Below, in pieces: positions 29,564 through 39,656 of a stretch of DNA of 64,000 bases. The stretch lies in contig NZ_LN555523.1 of NCBI RefSeq assembly GCF_900015215.1, positions 2,500,947-2,564,946 on the forward strand. Reading direction: 5' to 3'. Positions within the stretch are counted from its first letter, which is position 1, and each line of letters opens with the position of its first letter. The notes below the pieces were generated by a model. The model searched no databases and was not told the DNA's origin. It saw only the letters and a list, made by a program, of their open reading frames with translations. The translations under genes were made by a program, and so were the position numbers. The DNA comes from Romboutsia ilealis (GTDB lineage Bacteria; Bacillota; Clostridia; Peptostreptococcales; Peptostreptococcaceae).

Positions 29564-30091
29564 ATGAGAAGAAATAAAAAAGACTATTTAATAGTAGATG
29601 GTTATAATATTATAAATGCCTGGGATGAACTTAAGGATATATCTATAACAGACTTAGAGCATGCCAGAGAAAAATTGATTGATGCAATAATCGAATATGC
29701 TGAATTTACAGGAAGACTAGGTATAATAGTTTTTGATGCCTATAACATAAAAAGTTGTAAAGAAAAAATAGAAAAAAGAAAAAATATAACTATTGTTTAT
29801 ACAAAAGAACATCAAACTGCAGATAGTTATATAGAGAAGTTTATAGGAACTTTATCTAAGTATGATGACGTAAAAGTTGCTACTAACGACTATGCAGAAC
29901 AACAAATCGTATTAGGTAAAGGAGCTAGTAGAATAACTTCTCGAGAATTAAAATTAGACTTAGAAAATGCAAAATCTAAGATAAAAGAAAAAAATACTAG
30001 CAGCTATAAAAAAATTCAACGAAATTGGTTGGAAGATAGGTTAGATAAGGAAACATTGTCGAAACTTGAGAACATTCGTAGAAACCGTTGA
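29564..30091 (+). CDS. NYN-domain endoribonuclease, YacP/Rae1-like
   Basis: A 175-residue NYN-type nuclease domain. YLIVDGYNIINAWDEL opens with the conserved acid, and DAYNIKS and TADSYIEKF follow. In Bacillus, YacP (Rae1) cleaves mRNA in the ribosomal A site. The usual order cysS-mrnC-rlmB-yacP-sigH is kept here, with thyX inserted. Start ATG at 29564 has only a weak ribosome-binding site, suggesting coupling to rlmB, whose stop lies 4 nt before. A TTG at 29561 is possible. Confidence 0.9.
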   Translation: MRRNKKDYLIVDGYNIINAWDELKDISITDLEHAREKLIDAIIEYAEFTGRLGIIVFDAYNIKSCKEKIEKRKNITIVYTKEHQTADSYIEKFIGTLSKYDDVKVATNDYAEQQIVLGKGASRITSRELKLDLENAKSKIKEKNTSSYKKIQRNWLEDRLDKETLSKLENIRRNR

Positions 30092-30151
30092 AAATACTAA
30101 ATTTATTAGATTATAATAAAGCTATTAAAATGTTTAATGGGGGAGAAAAAC

Positions 30152-30799
30152 ATGTTAGTAGCGAATGATGAATTTTATGCATCAATAGATAAATGTCAGC
30201 AAGATGAATATGATATAGTATTAAAAGCAAGTAAAGGGGATAAAATAGCATTAGAATATATTATAAAAAAATATAAAAATTTTGTAAAAGCAAAAGCAAA
30301 GTCATATTTTTTAATAGGAGCAGATAAAGAAGATATAATTCAAGAGGGAATGATAGGCCTATATAAAGCGGTTAGAGACTTTGACGCGAGTAAAACAAAC
30401 TCTTTTAAAGGATTTGCTGATATTTGTATAACTAGACAAATAATAACAGCAATAAAAACGGCAACAAGACAAAAGCATATACCTCTTAATTCGTATATAT
30501 CTTTAAATAAACCTGTATATGATGAAGAATCAGAAAGAACACTTTTGGATATAATTGCAACTAGTATAGTTACAGATCCAGAAGAACTTATAATAAGCAA
30601 GGAAGAGCTAAAACACATAGAATCAAAGATGAATGAATTGCTAAGTGAGTTAGAATTACAAGTTGTAGAATACTACTTAAATGGTAAGTCATATCAATAC
30701 ATAGCGGACAAGCTTCAAAGAGATGTAAAATCAATAGATAATGCACTTCAAAGAGTAAAGAGAAAATTGGAAAAACATCTTGAAAACAGAAATGATTAA
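30152..30799 (+). CDS. sigH: RNA polymerase sigma factor SigH (sporulation, stationary phase)
   Basis: A 215-residue sigma-70 family factor. Region 2 carries DIIQEGMIGLYKAVRDFD (core binding and -10 recognition), and region 4 is a C-terminal helix-turn-helix (YYLNGKSYQYIADKLQRD). Sequence and position after yacP match SigH, which directs early sporulation genes such as spo0A and spoIIA. ATG at 30152 is chosen because GGGGGAG lies 9 nt before it, ruling out an in-frame ATG at 30137 that overlaps that site. The presence of SigH implies an endospore former. Confidence 0.94.
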   Translation: MLVANDEFYASIDKCQQDEYDIVLKASKGDKIALEYIIKKYKNFVKAKAKSYFLIGADKEDIIQEGMIGLYKAVRDFDASKTNSFKGFADICITRQIITAIKTATRQKHIPLNSYISLNKPVYDEESERTLLDIIATSIVTDPEELIISKEELKHIESKMNELLSELELQVVEYYLNGKSYQYIADKLQRDVKSIDNALQRVKRKLEKHLENRND

Positions 30800-30871
30800 T
30801 AGTAAAATACTTACCATAAGCTTATTATAAGCGTAATAAATTAAAAATATTAATCAAGGAGGTACTTCAAA

Positions 30872-32065
30872 ATGGCTAAAGCTAAATTTGAAAGAAATAA
30901 ACCACACGTTAATATAGGAACAATAGGACACGTTGACCACGGTAAAACTACATTAACAGCTGCAATAACAAAAACATTACACGAGAGATATCAATTAGGA
31001 GAAGCAGTAGACTTCGCTAACATAGATAAAGCTCCAGAAGAAAGAGAAAGAGGTATAACAATATCAACAGCTCACGTTGAGTACGAAACTCCAAACAGAC
31101 ACTACGCTCACGTTGACTGCCCAGGACATGCTGACTACGTTAAGAACATGATAACAGGTGCTGCTCAAATGGACGGTGCTATATTAGTTTGTTCAGCAAC
31201 AGATGGACCAATGCCTCAAACAAGAGAGCATATATTATTATCAAGACAAGTTGGTGTACCATACATAGTAGTATTCTTAAACAAGTGTGATATGGTAGAC
31301 GACGAAGAATTATTAGAGTTAGTTGAAATGGAAGTAAGAGACTTATTAAATGAGTACGAATTCCCAGGAGATGACACTCCAATAATAAGAGGATCTGCAT
31401 TAATGGCATTAGAAAACCCAGCTTCTGAGTGGGGAGACAAAATAGTAGAATTATTCGAGCAAATAGATGCTTATATACCAGAACCAGAAAGAGATGTTGA
31501 TAAGAACTTCTTAATGCCAGTAGAAGACGTATTCTCTATAACAGGAAGAGGAACAGTTGCTACAGGTAGAGTTGAAAGAGGAGTATTAAAGGTTCAAGAC
31601 GAAGTTGAAATAGTAGGATTAGCAGAAGAACCAAGAAAAGTTGTAGTAACAGGAGTAGAAATGTTCAGAAAGTTATTAGACCAAGCACAAGCTGGAGATA
31701 ACATAGGAGCATTAATAAGAGGTGTACAAAGAAATGAAATAGAAAGAGGACAAGTTATGGCGAAGCCAGGAACAGTTAAGCCTCACACTAAGTTCATGGC
31801 AGAAGTATACGTTCTTAAAAAAGAAGAAGGTGGAAGACACACTCCATTCTTCGATGGATACAGACCACAATTCTACTTCAGAACAACAGACGTTACAGGA
31901 GCATGTAAGTTACCAGAAGGTATAGAAATGGTTATGCCAGGAGATAACGTAACAATGGCAGTTGAGTTAATAAACTCAATAGCAATAGAAGAAGGATTAA
32001 GATTCGCAATAAGAGAAGGTGGAAGAACAGTAGCATCAGGAGTTGTTGCTTCTATAGTTGAATAA
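30872..32065 (+). CDS. tuf: elongation factor Tu, copy 1
   Basis: A 397-residue GTPase delivering aminoacyl-tRNA to the ribosomal A site. GHVDHGKT (19-26), DCPGH (82-86, with the catalytic His) and NKCD (about 138-141) are intact, followed by domains 2 and 3. The protein is identical in sequence to copy 2 at 46663. The only base difference I found inside the gene is silent: CAC here and CAT there for His37. Codon use favours AAC, TTC and GAC, typical of very high expression. AAGGAGG precedes the ATG. It sits upstream of rpmG-secE-nusG, as tufB does in many bacteria. Confidence 0.97.
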   Translation: MAKAKFERNKPHVNIGTIGHVDHGKTTLTAAITKTLHERYQLGEAVDFANIDKAPEERERGITISTAHVEYETPNRHYAHVDCPGHADYVKNMITGAAQMDGAILVCSATDGPMPQTREHILLSRQVGVPYIVVFLNKCDMVDDEELLELVEMEVRDLLNEYEFPGDDTPIIRGSALMALENPASEWGDKIVELFEQIDAYIPEPERDVDKNFLMPVEDVFSITGRGTVATGRVERGVLKVQDEVEIVGLAEEPRKVVVTGVEMFRKLLDQAQAGDNIGALIRGVQRNEIERGQVMAKPGTVKPHTKFMAEVYVLKKEEGGRHTPFFDGYRPQFYFRTTDVTGACKLPEGIEMVMPGDNVTMAVELINSIAIEEGLRFAIREGGRTVASGVVASIVE

Positions 32066-32092
32066 TCTTCTTTGATTGGATTAATCAATAGA

Positions 32093-32125
32093 TAAAAAGA
32101 GAGGAGTATTACTCCTCTTTTTTAT
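32093..32125 (+). terminator. terminator after tuf copy 1
   Basis: AAGAGAGGAGT and ACTCCTCTTTTTT pair around ATT. The stem and 40 nt before it are shared with the tuf copy 2 terminator. Confidence 0.92.
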
Positions 32126-32144
32126 CATGGAATCTACAAAAACA

Positions 32145-32173
32145 TTGACACGACTATTATTTTATGATAACTT
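32145..32173 (+). promoter_or_regulatory. promoter of rpmG-secE-nusG-rplKA
   Basis: Consensus TTGACA, a 17-nt spacer and TAACTT, 111 nt before rpmG and directly after the tuf terminator. Confidence 0.72.
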
Positions 32174-32283
32174 ATACAAGGTAATGATTCAGATTCAGGA
32201 AGGTGATAATACCTCAATAATATAAGTTAAGGTGTTATTTAACTATATATATTATTATATTAATAAAGTTGGAGGTGTAGCAG

Positions 32284-32433
32284 ATGAGAGTTAAAGTAAC
32301 TTTAGCATGTACAGAGTGTAAGCAAAGAAACTACAACACTACTAAAAACAAGAAAACTAACCCAGACAGAATAGAATTAAACAAATACTGTAAATTCTGT
32401 AAGAAACATACAGCTCATAAAGAAACAAAATAG
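32284..32433 (+). CDS. rpmG: 50S ribosomal protein L33, zinc type
   Basis: A 49-residue protein with a zinc ribbon of C9-x2-C12 and C36-x2-C39. It binds near the E site of the large subunit. GGAGGTG lies 8 nt before the ATG. It begins the secE-nusG operon, the usual place in Firmicutes. Genomes often carry a second, zinc-free L33 for metal limitation; none is in this window. Confidence 0.96.
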   Translation: MRVKVTLACTECKQRNYNTTKNKKTNPDRIELNKYCKFCKKHTAHKETK

Positions 32434-32458
32434 TTTTATTTAAGGATGTGAGTGTAAA

Positions 32459-32680
32459 GTGGCTGTCCAGGCAAATCAAGGCACAGAAACTAAGAAAAAA
32501 TTTAGTTTATTCTCTTATATAAGAGAAACTAAACAAGAATTAAAAAGAGTTTCGTGGCCTACAAAAAAAGAATTACTTAAAAACACAGGTGTGGTTTTAA
32601 CTGTAGTTACTTCAGCTACTATATTAGTGTGGGCTTTAGATACTGGATTACAAGGTGCACTAGGGCTTATACTGAAATAG
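32459..32680 (+). CDS. secE: preprotein translocase subunit SecE
   Basis: A 73-residue single-span subunit of the SecYEG channel. A cytosolic amphipathic helix (YIRETKQELKRVSWPTKKEL) carries the conserved WPT motif. It is followed by one transmembrane helix (about residues 43-70). The start is GTG at 32459 with AAGGATGTGAG upstream. Its partner SecY is encoded at 57755. It is followed by nusG after 19 nt, as in nearly all bacteria. Confidence 0.95.
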   Translation: MAVQANQGTETKKKFSLFSYIRETKQELKRVSWPTKKELLKNTGVVLTVVTSATILVWALDTGLQGALGLILK

Positions 32681-32699
32681 ACGAAAGGGAGAAAACAAT

Positions 32700-33242
32700 A
32701 TGTCAGAATTACAAGAAGCAAGATGGTATGTTGTGCATACCTATTCAGGGCATGAAAATAAAGTTAAAGCTACGATAGAAAAAGCTGTAAAAACAAGAGG
32801 AATGGAAGACTATATAACACATTTAGTTGTTCCAACTGAAGATGTAGTTGAGACTACAAAAACAGGAAAAGAAAAAACTAGACAGCGTAAGGTATTTCCA
32901 AGTTATGTCTTAGTTAAAATGATAATCACTGATGAATCTTGGTATATCGTAAGAAATACTAAGGGTGTTACTGGATTCGTTGGACCAGGTTCAAAACCAG
33001 TGCCGTTAAGTGATGAAGAAGTAAAAGCTATGGGCATAGAAATAGATGTTCCGAAAGTAGTAAACTCAGATGTAGACTTAGAAATAGGTGATGCAGTAGA
33101 GGTTGCTAAAGGTCCTTTTAGTGGACAAGTAGGTACTGTTGAAGAAATAAACCTGGAAACAAGAGAAGCAAAAGTGTGTATAGATGCATTTGGCAAGAAG
33201 ACTCTATTTGTAATAGAGTTTGAAAATATACAAAAAATATAA
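32700..33242 (+). CDS. nusG: transcription termination/antitermination protein NusG
   Basis: A 180-residue processivity factor of RNA polymerase. The NGN domain (WYVVHTYSGHENKVKATIEK, then VFPSYVLVKM) contacts the clamp helices of RpoC. The C-terminal KOW domain (GDAVEVAKGPFSGQVGTVEEIN) links to the ribosome or other factors. Length is normal. It lies between secE and rplK in one transcript. Confidence 0.97.
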   Translation: MSELQEARWYVVHTYSGHENKVKATIEKAVKTRGMEDYITHLVVPTEDVVETTKTGKEKTRQRKVFPSYVLVKMIITDESWYIVRNTKGVTGFVGPGSKPVPLSDEEVKAMGIEIDVPKVVNSDVDLEIGDAVEVAKGPFSGQVGTVEEINLETREAKVCIDAFGKKTLFVIEFENIQKI

Positions 33243-33280
33243 TAAAATTTAGATAGAAAAATTTTGAGGAGGTGCGCTCA

Positions 33281-33706
33281 ATGGCTAAAAAAGTTATAGG
33301 TCAAATAAAATTACAAATACCTGCAGGTAAGGCAACGCCAGCTCCACCAGTTGGGCCAGCGTTAGGACAACACGGTGTTAACATAATGGGATTCACTAAG
33401 GAGTTCAATGCTAAAACTGCAGATCAAGCAGGAATGATAATACCAGTTGTTATAACTGTATACCAAGATAGATCATTCTCATTCATAACAAAAACTCCTC
33501 CAGCTGCAGTATTATTAAAGAAAGCTGCTGGATTAGATACAGCTTCAGGAGAACCTAACAAGAAGAAAGTTGCTACTTTATCTTCTGCTAAGGTAAGAGA
33601 AATAGCTGAATTAAAAATGCCTGACTTAAATGCTGCATCAGTAGAAGCTGCTATGAGTATGATAGCTGGTACTGCAAGAAGTATGGGTATCGTTGTAGAA
33701 GACTAA
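33281..33706 (+). CDS. rplK: 50S ribosomal protein L11
   Basis: A 141-residue protein of the GTPase-associated centre of 23S rRNA. It has the proline-rich N-terminal domain ([20 protein letters not shown]) and a C-terminal rRNA-binding domain. The ATG at 33281 has GAGGAGGTG 7 nt upstream; a GTG three codons earlier overlaps that site and is rejected. Confidence 0.97.
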   Translation: MAKKVIGQIKLQIPAGKATPAPPVGPALGQHGVNIMGFTKEFNAKTADQAGMIIPVVITVYQDRSFSFITKTPPAAVLLKKAAGLDTASGEPNKKKVATLSSAKVREIAELKMPDLNAASVEAAMSMIAGTARSMGIVVED

Positions 33707-33736
33707 TTTTAAAAAAATTAGACACTTCATATAGAA

Positions 33737-33766
33737 GTGGGAGGCTGAAAAGCCGAATATAACCAC
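33737..33766 (+). promoter_or_regulatory. putative L1 autoregulatory operator before rplA
   Basis: GTGG and CCAC close an outer stem around GGCT-GAAA-AGCC, leaving an asymmetric GAATATAA strand, just before the rplA ribosome-binding site. The shape resembles L1 binding sites in other Firmicutes rplK-rplA spacers, from memory. L1 binding here would block translation. Confidence 0.5.
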
Positions 33767-33781
33767 AAGGAGGAAAATAAA

Positions 33782-34480
33782 ATGGCAAAGAAAAGTAAAA
33801 AATACGTAGAAGCGTTAAATAAAATAGATAGAACAAGATTATATGATGCTACAGAAGCTTTATCTTTAGTTGCAGAAGTTGCTACAGCTAAATTCGACGA
33901 AACTGTTGAAGCTCATATAAAATTAGGTGTTGACTCAAGACATGCTGATCAACAAGTTAGAGGTGCGGTTGTATTACCACACGGAACTGGTAAAACTAAG
34001 AGAGTTTTAGTTTTCGCTAAAGGAGCAAAAGCTGCTGAAGCTGAAGCTGCTGGAGCTGACTTTGTAGGAGCTGAAGAATTAGTTCAAAAAATACAAGGTG
34101 AAAACTGGTTCGAATTCGATGTAGTTGTTGCTACTCCAGACATGATGGGTGTAGTAGGTAGATTAGGTAGAGTATTAGGACCTAAAGGTTTAATGCCAAA
34201 CCCTAAGTCAGGAACTGTTACTTTCGATGTAGCTAAAGCTATAGACGAAATAAAAGCAGGTAAAGTAGAATACAGATTAGATAAAACAAATATAATACAC
34301 GTTCCAGTAGGAAAAGTATCATTTGGTGGAGAAAAGTTAGCTGAAAACTTTGCTGCATTAATGGATGCTATAGTTAAGGCTAAGCCAGCTGCTGCTAAAG
34401 GACAATACTTAAGAAGTGTAACAGTAGCGTCTACTATGGGACCTGGTGTTAAAATAAACCCTGCTAAAATAGCAGAATAA
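33782..34480 (+). CDS. rplA: 50S ribosomal protein L1
   Basis: A 232-residue protein of the mobile L1 stalk that guides deacylated tRNA out of the E site. The blocks [30 protein letters not shown] and [18 protein letters not shown] are family-typical. It follows rplK after 75 nt that contain the putative L1 operator. The next promoter lies 8 nt after the stop, so L11-L1 and L10-L7/L12 are separate transcription units in part. Confidence 0.97.
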   Translation: MAKKSKKYVEALNKIDRTRLYDATEALSLVAEVATAKFDETVEAHIKLGVDSRHADQQVRGAVVLPHGTGKTKRVLVFAKGAKAAEAEAAGADFVGAEELVQKIQGENWFEFDVVVATPDMMGVVGRLGRVLGPKGLMPNPKSGTVTFDVAKAIDEIKAGKVEYRLDKTNIIHVPVGKVSFGGEKLAENFAALMDAIVKAKPAAAKGQYLRSVTVASTMGPGVKINPAKIAE

Positions 34481-34488
34481 TAAAATTG

Positions 34489-34517
34489 TTGACAAGCAAA
34501 AACAAAAATGTTAATAT
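34489..34517 (+). promoter_or_regulatory. promoter of rplJ-rplL
   Basis: Consensus TTGACA, a 17-nt spacer and TAATAT directly after rplA. Confidence 0.8.
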
Positions 34518-34544
34518 AACAATTGTTGATATAAAAAAGAATAG

Positions 34545-34672
34545 ATTTGCCGTAGACAGTAGGTGCTAAAAGCTTAATTTCCTACCGAGGTTTTAGATAA
34601 ATTGAAATTACTAAAGCTTTTGTTGTCTTATTTTGCCATCAAAAGCTTTTTTAAATGAGATTGCGGCGAATA
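34545..34672 (+). promoter_or_regulatory. L10 (rplJ) leader with internal terminator
   Basis: ATTTGCCG (34545-34552) pairs with CGGCGAAT (34665-34672) to enclose the conserved L10-leader segment GCCGTAGACAGTAGGTGC and CCTACCGAGG. Between them lies a terminator (34613-34653). By analogy with known L10 leaders, the L10-(L7/L12)4 complex binds this RNA when in excess; here that could favour the terminator. Confidence 0.85.
34613..34653 (+). terminator. attenuator inside the L10 leader
   Basis: AAAGCTTTTG pairs with CAAAAGCTTT around a 17-nt loop, followed by TTTT. Confidence 0.8.
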
Positions 34673-34707
34673 CTAAACCTTATTAGGTGAAGGAGGTGCA
34701 CATCTAT

Positions 34708-35211
34708 ATGAGAAAAGCTATAGAACTTAAATCACAAGTTGTTTCTGAAATAGTTGAAAAATTAGAAAAATCATCATCTGCTATAGTTGTTGATTACAAA
34801 GGATTAACAGTTGAAGAGGTAACTGAATTAAGAAAGAAAATGAGAGAAGCTGGTGTTGAATACAAAGTATACAAAAACACTTTAGTTAGAAAAGCTGCTA
34901 AAGAAGTTGGTATAGAACAATTCAATGACGAGTTATTAGTTGGAACTAATGCAATAGCATTCGGATACGAAGATCCAGTTGCTCCAGCTAGAATATTAAA
35001 GGAATTCATGGATTCTCATCCAAAAATGCAATTAAAAATGGGTGTAGTAGAAGGTGAATTCTACAACGAATCTCAAATAGTTGAGTTCGCTAACATACCA
35101 TCAAGAGAAGTTCTTCTTGCTAAGTTACTTGGAAGCTTAAAGGCTCCAATGTCAAACTTCGCATACTTAATAGATGCTTTAATAAAGAAACAAGAAGGAC
35201 AAGAAGCTTAA
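34708..35211 (+). CDS. rplJ: 50S ribosomal protein L10
   Basis: A 167-residue protein forming the base of the L7/L12 stalk. The N-terminal rRNA-binding domain (SSSAIVVDYKGLTVEEVTEL) is typical, and the C-terminal helix binds L7/L12 dimers. ATG at 34708 is set by AAGGAGGTGC 8 nt upstream; a GTG at 34687 precedes this site and is rejected. Expression is controlled by the leader above. Confidence 0.97.
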   Translation: MRKAIELKSQVVSEIVEKLEKSSSAIVVDYKGLTVEEVTELRKKMREAGVEYKVYKNTLVRKAAKEVGIEQFNDELLVGTNAIAFGYEDPVAPARILKEFMDSHPKMQLKMGVVEGEFYNESQIVEFANIPSREVLLAKLLGSLKAPMSNFAYLIDALIKKQEGQEA

Positions 35212-35291
35212 TTGTCAATTTAGAAAAGTTAGATATTGTAATATAATAACTTAAAAATAAAATTATTGAAAAAAATTCGGAGGTGCTAAAA

Positions 35292-35654
35292 ATGACAATA
35301 GAACAAATATTAGAAGCTATAGAAAACATGAAAGTTTTAGAATTAAATGAATTAGTTAAAGCTGCTGAAGAAAAATTCGGTGTATCTGCTTCAGCTCCAG
35401 TTATGATGGCTGGTGCAGTTGCTGGTGGAGCTGCTGAAGAAAAAACTGAATTCGACGTAGTATTAGCAAACGCTGGTGCTTCAAAAGTTGGAGTTATAAA
35501 AGCTGTTAGAGAAGTAACAGGATTAGGATTAAAAGAAGCTAAAGAAGTAGTTGATAACGCTCCTAAGACATTAAAAGAAGGTGTTTCTAAAGAAGAAGCT
35601 GACCAAATAAAAGAAAAATTAGAAGCTGCTGGAGCTAGCGTAGAAGTTAAGTAG
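35292..35654 (+). CDS. rplL: 50S ribosomal protein L7/L12
   Basis: A 120-residue stalk protein present as several dimers per ribosome, recruiting EF-Tu, EF-G and IF2. It has an N-terminal dimerisation part, an Ala/Gly/Val-rich hinge (about 38-52) and the globular C-terminal domain ([20 protein letters not shown]). GGAGGTGC sits 7 nt before the ATG. A strong terminator follows, partly insulating rpoB. Confidence 0.97.
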   Translation: MTIEQILEAIENMKVLELNELVKAAEEKFGVSASAPVMMAGAVAGGAAEEKTEFDVVLANAGASKVGVIKAVREVTGLGLKEAKEVVDNAPKTLKEGVSKEEADQIKEKLEAAGASVEVK

Positions 35655-35664
35655 TTTTCTTTCG

Positions 35665-35693
35665 AAAAGATGTCCTTAAGGACATCTTTTTTT
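35665..35693 (+). terminator. terminator after rplL
   Basis: A perfect palindrome AAGATGTCCTTAAGGACATC followed by TTTTTTT. rpoBC must read through it or use a promoter in the 210 nt that follow. Confidence 0.9.
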
Positions 35694-35907
35694 ATTTTTA
35701 TAAAATTTAAATAAAACATGTATAAAAATAGAATTTTAGATTAAAATTATGTGCATAATAAATAATGCATATTTTGTGAAAAAGTATTAATTATAAAGGT
35801 TTACGTATAAGTTACATATTGAAAAAAGTTTATTGTTATGATAAAATTATTAGATGCGTTACAATGAACTATGGTTTTATTTTTAATTATTGAGAGGTGA
35901 AGACTGA

Positions 35908-38900
35908 ATGCCACATCCTGTCACGATAGGTAAAAGGACTAGAATGAGCTTTTCTAAGATAAAGGAAATAGCTGACGTGCCAAATCTTATAGAACTACAA
36001 GTAGATTCTTATAAGTGGTTTATTGAAGAGGGTCTTAAAGAAGTATTTGATGATATTTCTCCGATAGAAGATTACACAGGTAATCTTATATTAGAATTCG
36101 TAGATTACTCTTTAGATGATAAGCCTAAATATGATATAGAAGAATGTAAAGATAGAGATGCTACATATTGTGCACCTCTAAAAGTAAAAGTAAGACTTAT
36201 AAATAAGGAAACTGGAGAAATAAAAGAGCAAGAAGTATTCATGGGAGATTTCCCATTAATGACTGAAAAGGGTACTTTTGTTATCAACGGTGCAGAGAGA
36301 GTTATAGTAAGTCAATTAGTTAGATCTCCTGGAGTATATTATGCTCTAGAAAGAGATAAAACAGGGAAAAAGTTAATATCATCTACAGTTATACCAAACA
36401 GAGGTGCATGGTTAGAATATGAAACAGATTCAAATGATGTAATATCTGTTAGAGTTGATAGAACTAGAAAGCAACCAGTTACAGTTTTATTAAGAGCTCT
36501 AGGTATAGGTACAGATGCTGAAATAATCGAACTTTTAGGTGAAGATGAAAGATTAGCTGCAACTTTAGAAAAAGATAACACTAAAACAGTTGAAGAGGGT
36601 CTAATAGAAATATATAAGAAGCTAAGACCGGGCGAACCTCCAACAGTTGAAAGTGCATCTTCATTATTAAATGCATTATTCTTTGATGCGAAGAGATACG
36701 ACCTAGCAAAAGTTGGTAGATATAAGTTTAATAAAAAGCTTGCTCTATGCTACAGAATAATGAACAAAATATCAGCTGAAGACGTAGTGAATTCTGAAAC
36801 GGGAGAAGTATTTGTTAAAGCTGGTGAAAAAATAAGCTATGAAGTTGCTAAGGATATACAAAATGCAGGTATAAATGTAGTTACTTTATTAGTAGAAGAT
36901 GAAAAAGTTGTTAAAGTTATAGGAAATAATTTTGTTGATATAAAATCACATGTTGATTTTGATATAGATGAATTAGAGATAAAAGAAAAAGTTCACTATC
37001 CGACTTTAAAAGAAATTTTAGAAACTTATAGTGATGAAGAAGAAATAAAAGAAGCTATTAAGTTCAGAATGAAAGAACTTATACCAAAGCATATATTATT
37101 AGATGATATAATAGCTTCTATAAATTATGAATTTAACTTATTCCATGATATTGGAAATATAGATGATATAGATCACTTAGGAAACAGAAGAATAAGATCT
37201 GTTGGTGAATTATTGCAGAACCAAGTTAGAATAGGTCTTTCTAGAATGGAAAGAGTTATAAAAGAAAGAATGACTGTTCAAGATATGGAAGCTATAACGC
37301 CACAAGCGTTAGTTAACATAAGACCAGTTTCTGCTGCGATAAAAGAGTTCTTTGGTAGTTCGCAGTTATCTCAGTTTATGGATCAAAACAACCCATTATC
37401 TGAGTTAACACACAAGAGAAGATTATCTGCATTAGGACCAGGAGGTCTTTCAAGAGAAAGAGCTGGATTCGAAGTGCGTGACGTTCATCATTCTCACTAT
37501 GGAAGAATGTGTCCGATAGAGACGCCAGAAGGACCAAACATCGGTCTTATAAACTCATTATCTACTTATGCTAAAATAAATGAATTTGGATTTATAGAAT
37601 CTCCTTATAGAAAAGTAGAGAAGGAAACTGGAAAAGTTACAAATGAAATACATTATTTAACTGCTGATGAAGAAGATTTATTCATAAGAGCTCAAGCAAA
37701 TGAACCATTAGAAGAAGATGGTACTTTCGTAAATAAGAGAGTAGTATGCAGAACTAAAAATGGTGCTGTTGAACTAGTTCCAACTCATAGAGTTGATTAT
37801 ATGGATATATCTCCAAAACAAGTTGTTTCTATAGCAACTGCTATGATACCATTCTTAGAGAATGACGATGCCAACCGTGCTCTGATGGGAGCGAACATGC
37901 AACGTCAAGCAGTGCCTCTAGTTAGAAGAGAAGCACCAGTTATAGGTACAGGAGTTGAATATAGAGCAGCTAAAGACTCGGGTGCAGTTGTTGTTGCTAA
38001 GAACTCTGGTATAGCAGAGAGAGTAACAGCTGATGAAATAATAATAAAAAGAGAAGACGGAGTAAAAGATAGATACAAATTACTTAAGTTTAAACGTTCA
38101 AATGCAGGTACTTGTATAAATCAAGCTCCTATAATAAATAAAGGTGACCAAATAGAAAAGGGTGACGTTATAGCAGATGGACCAGCTACTGACCTTGGGG
38201 AAATAGCATTAGGTAGAAATATGTTCGTAGCGTTCATGACTTGGGAAGGTTACAACTACGAGGATGCTATCTTAATAAACGAAAAATTAGTTAAAGAAGA
38301 TAGATTATCTACAATTCATATAGAAGAATATGAATGTGAAGCAAGAGATACTAAGCTTGGACCAGAGGAAATAACTAGAGATATACCTAACGTTGGAGAA
38401 AGTGCTATAAAGAACTTAGATGACAGAGGTATAATAAGAATAGGTGCTGAAGTAGATTCAGGAGATATATTAGTTGGTAAGGTAACTCCTAAAGGAGAAA
38501 CTGAACTTACTGCTGAAGAAAGATTACTTCGTGCGATATTCGGAGAAAAAGCTAGAGAAGTTAGAGATACTTCACTTAAAGTTCCTCATGGTGAAGGTGG
38601 TATAATAGTAGACGTAAAAGTGTTTACTAGAGAAAATGGAGATGATTTATCTCCAGGAGTTAATGAACTTGTTAGATGTTATATAGCTCAAAAGAGAAAG
38701 ATAAAAGTTGGAGATAAGATGGCCGGACGTCACGGTAATAAAGGGGTTATCTCAAGAATATTACCGCAAGAAGACATGCCGTTTACGGAAGATGGAACTC
38801 CGCTTGATATAGTTCTTAACCCGCAAGGTATACCGTCTCGTATGAACATCGGTCAGGTGTTAGAAGTTCATTTAGGACTTGCTGCTAAAGCTTTAGGATG

Positions 38901-39615
38901 GTATGTAGCTACATCTGTATTTGATGGAGCTAAAGAGTCAGATATAAGAAAAGCACTAGTGCAAGCTGGATACCCAGAAGATGGTAAATTAACTTTATAT
39001 GATGGTAGAACGGGTGAAACTTTCGATAATAGAATAACGGTTGGATACATGTACATGTTAAAACTACATCACTTAGTTGATGATAAGTTACATGCGAGAA
39101 GTACAGGACCATACTCTTTAGTTACTCAACAACCATTAGGTGGTAAAGCACAATTTGGTGGACAAAGATTTGGAGAGATGGAAGTTTGGGCTCTAGAAGC
39201 ATACGGGGCTGCTCACATACTTCAAGAAATACTTACTGTTAAATCGGATGATGTTGTAGGACGTGTTAGAGCGTACGAAGCTATAGTTAAAGGTGAGAAT
39301 ATACCTGAACCAGGAATACCAGAATCATTTAAGGTTCTTATAAAAGAACTTCAAAGTTTATGCTTAGATGTAAAAGTATTAACTGAAGAAGATCAAGAAA
39401 TAGAAGTAAGAGAATCTTTAGATGCAGATGATACAGTTGAAGAGTTCGAATTAGATGTTGTAGATAACATAGATGAAGTAGAACAAAATCATATAATAGA
39501 AGAAATAGATGATGAATTCATTGAAAATGACGATGAAGAGATAGATAGTTTAGATTTTGAAGATGATGAAAACTTCGAAGAATTAAACTATGAAGATGAA
39601 GACTTTGATGTATAA
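35908..39615 (+). CDS. rpoB: RNA polymerase beta subunit
   Basis: A 1235-residue catalytic subunit of RNA polymerase. The rifampicin pocket (about 481-525, [20 protein letters not shown]) carries the sensitive-type D, H and S residues. [11 protein letters not shown] and [13 protein letters not shown] mark the catalytic core. The last 65-70 residues form a highly acidic tail rich in Asp and Glu. The ATG at 35908 has GAGAGGTG upstream. rpoC follows after 41 nt, as usual. Confidence 0.97.
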   Translation: MPHPVTIGKRTRMSFSKIKEIADVPNLIELQVDSYKWFIEEGLKEVFDDISPIEDYTGNLILEFVDYSLDDKPKYDIEECKDRDATYCAPLKVKVRLINKETGEIKEQEVFMGDFPLMTEKGTFVINGAERVIVSQLVRSPGVYYALERDKTGKKLISSTVIPNRGAWLEYETDSNDVISVRVDRTRKQPVTVLLRALGIGTDAEIIELLGEDERLAATLEKDNTKTVEEGLIEIYKKLRPGEPPTVESASSLLNALFFDAKRYDLAKVGRYKFNKKLALCYRIMNKISAEDVVNSETGEVFVKAGEKISYEVAKDIQNAGINVVTLLVEDEKVVKVIGNNFVDIKSHVDFDIDELEIKEKVHYPTLKEILETYSDEEEIKEAIKFRMKELIPKHILLDDIIASINYEFNLFHDIGNIDDIDHLGNRRIRSVGELLQNQVRIGLSRMERVIKERMTVQDMEAITPQALVNIRPVSAAIKEFFGSSQLSQFMDQNNPLSELTHKRRLSALGPGGLSRERAGFEVRDVHHSHYGRMCPIETPEGPNIGLINSLSTYAKINEFGFIESPYRKVEKETGKVTNEIHYLTADEEDLFIRAQANEPLEEDGTFVNKRVVCRTKNGAVELVPTHRVDYMDISPKQVVSIATAMIPFLENDDANRALMGANMQRQAVPLVRREAPVIGTGVEYRAAKDSGAVVVAKNSGIAERVTADEIIIKREDGVKDRYKLLKFKRSNAGTCINQAPIINKGDQIEKGDVIADGPATDLGEIALGRNMFVAFMTWEGYNYEDAILINEKLVKEDRLSTIHIEEYECEARDTKLGPEEITRDIPNVGESAIKNLDDRGIIRIGAEVDSGDILVGKVTPKGETELTAEERLLRAIFGEKAREVRDTSLKVPHGEGGIIVDVKVFTRENGDDLSPGVNELVRCYIAQKRKIKVGDKMAGRHGNKGVISRILPQEDMPFTEDGTPLDIVLNPQGIPSRMNIGQVLEVHLGLAAKALGWYVATSVFDGAKESDIRKALVQAGYPEDGKLTLYDGRTGETFDNRITVGYMYMLKLHHLVDDKLHARSTGPYSLVTQQPLGGKAQFGGQRFGEMEVWALEAYGAAHILQEILTVKSDDVVGRVRAYEAIVKGENIPEPGIPESFKVLIKELQSLCLDVKVLTEEDQEIEVRESLDADDTVEEFELDVVDNIDEVEQNHIIEEIDDEFIENDDEEIDSLDFEDDENFEELNYEDEDFDV

Positions 39616-39656
39616 ATTTAATTAACGCAAATATCAAATAGAAGGGAGAGAACTCC

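Noticed and set aside
31179..31440. Antisense frames inside both tuf genes
   Set aside because: They overlap a highly conserved gene, occur in both copies only because the genes are nearly identical, and have no ribosome-binding site.
35120..35719. 199-codon minus-strand frame over rplJ, rplL and a terminator
   Set aside because: It is the mirror of strongly biased ribosomal protein codons and runs across an intrinsic terminator; no upstream signals were seen.
36339..36581. Minus-strand frames inside rpoB and rpoC
   Set aside because: They are shadows of codon bias in essential conserved genes, with no starts or ribosome-binding sites.
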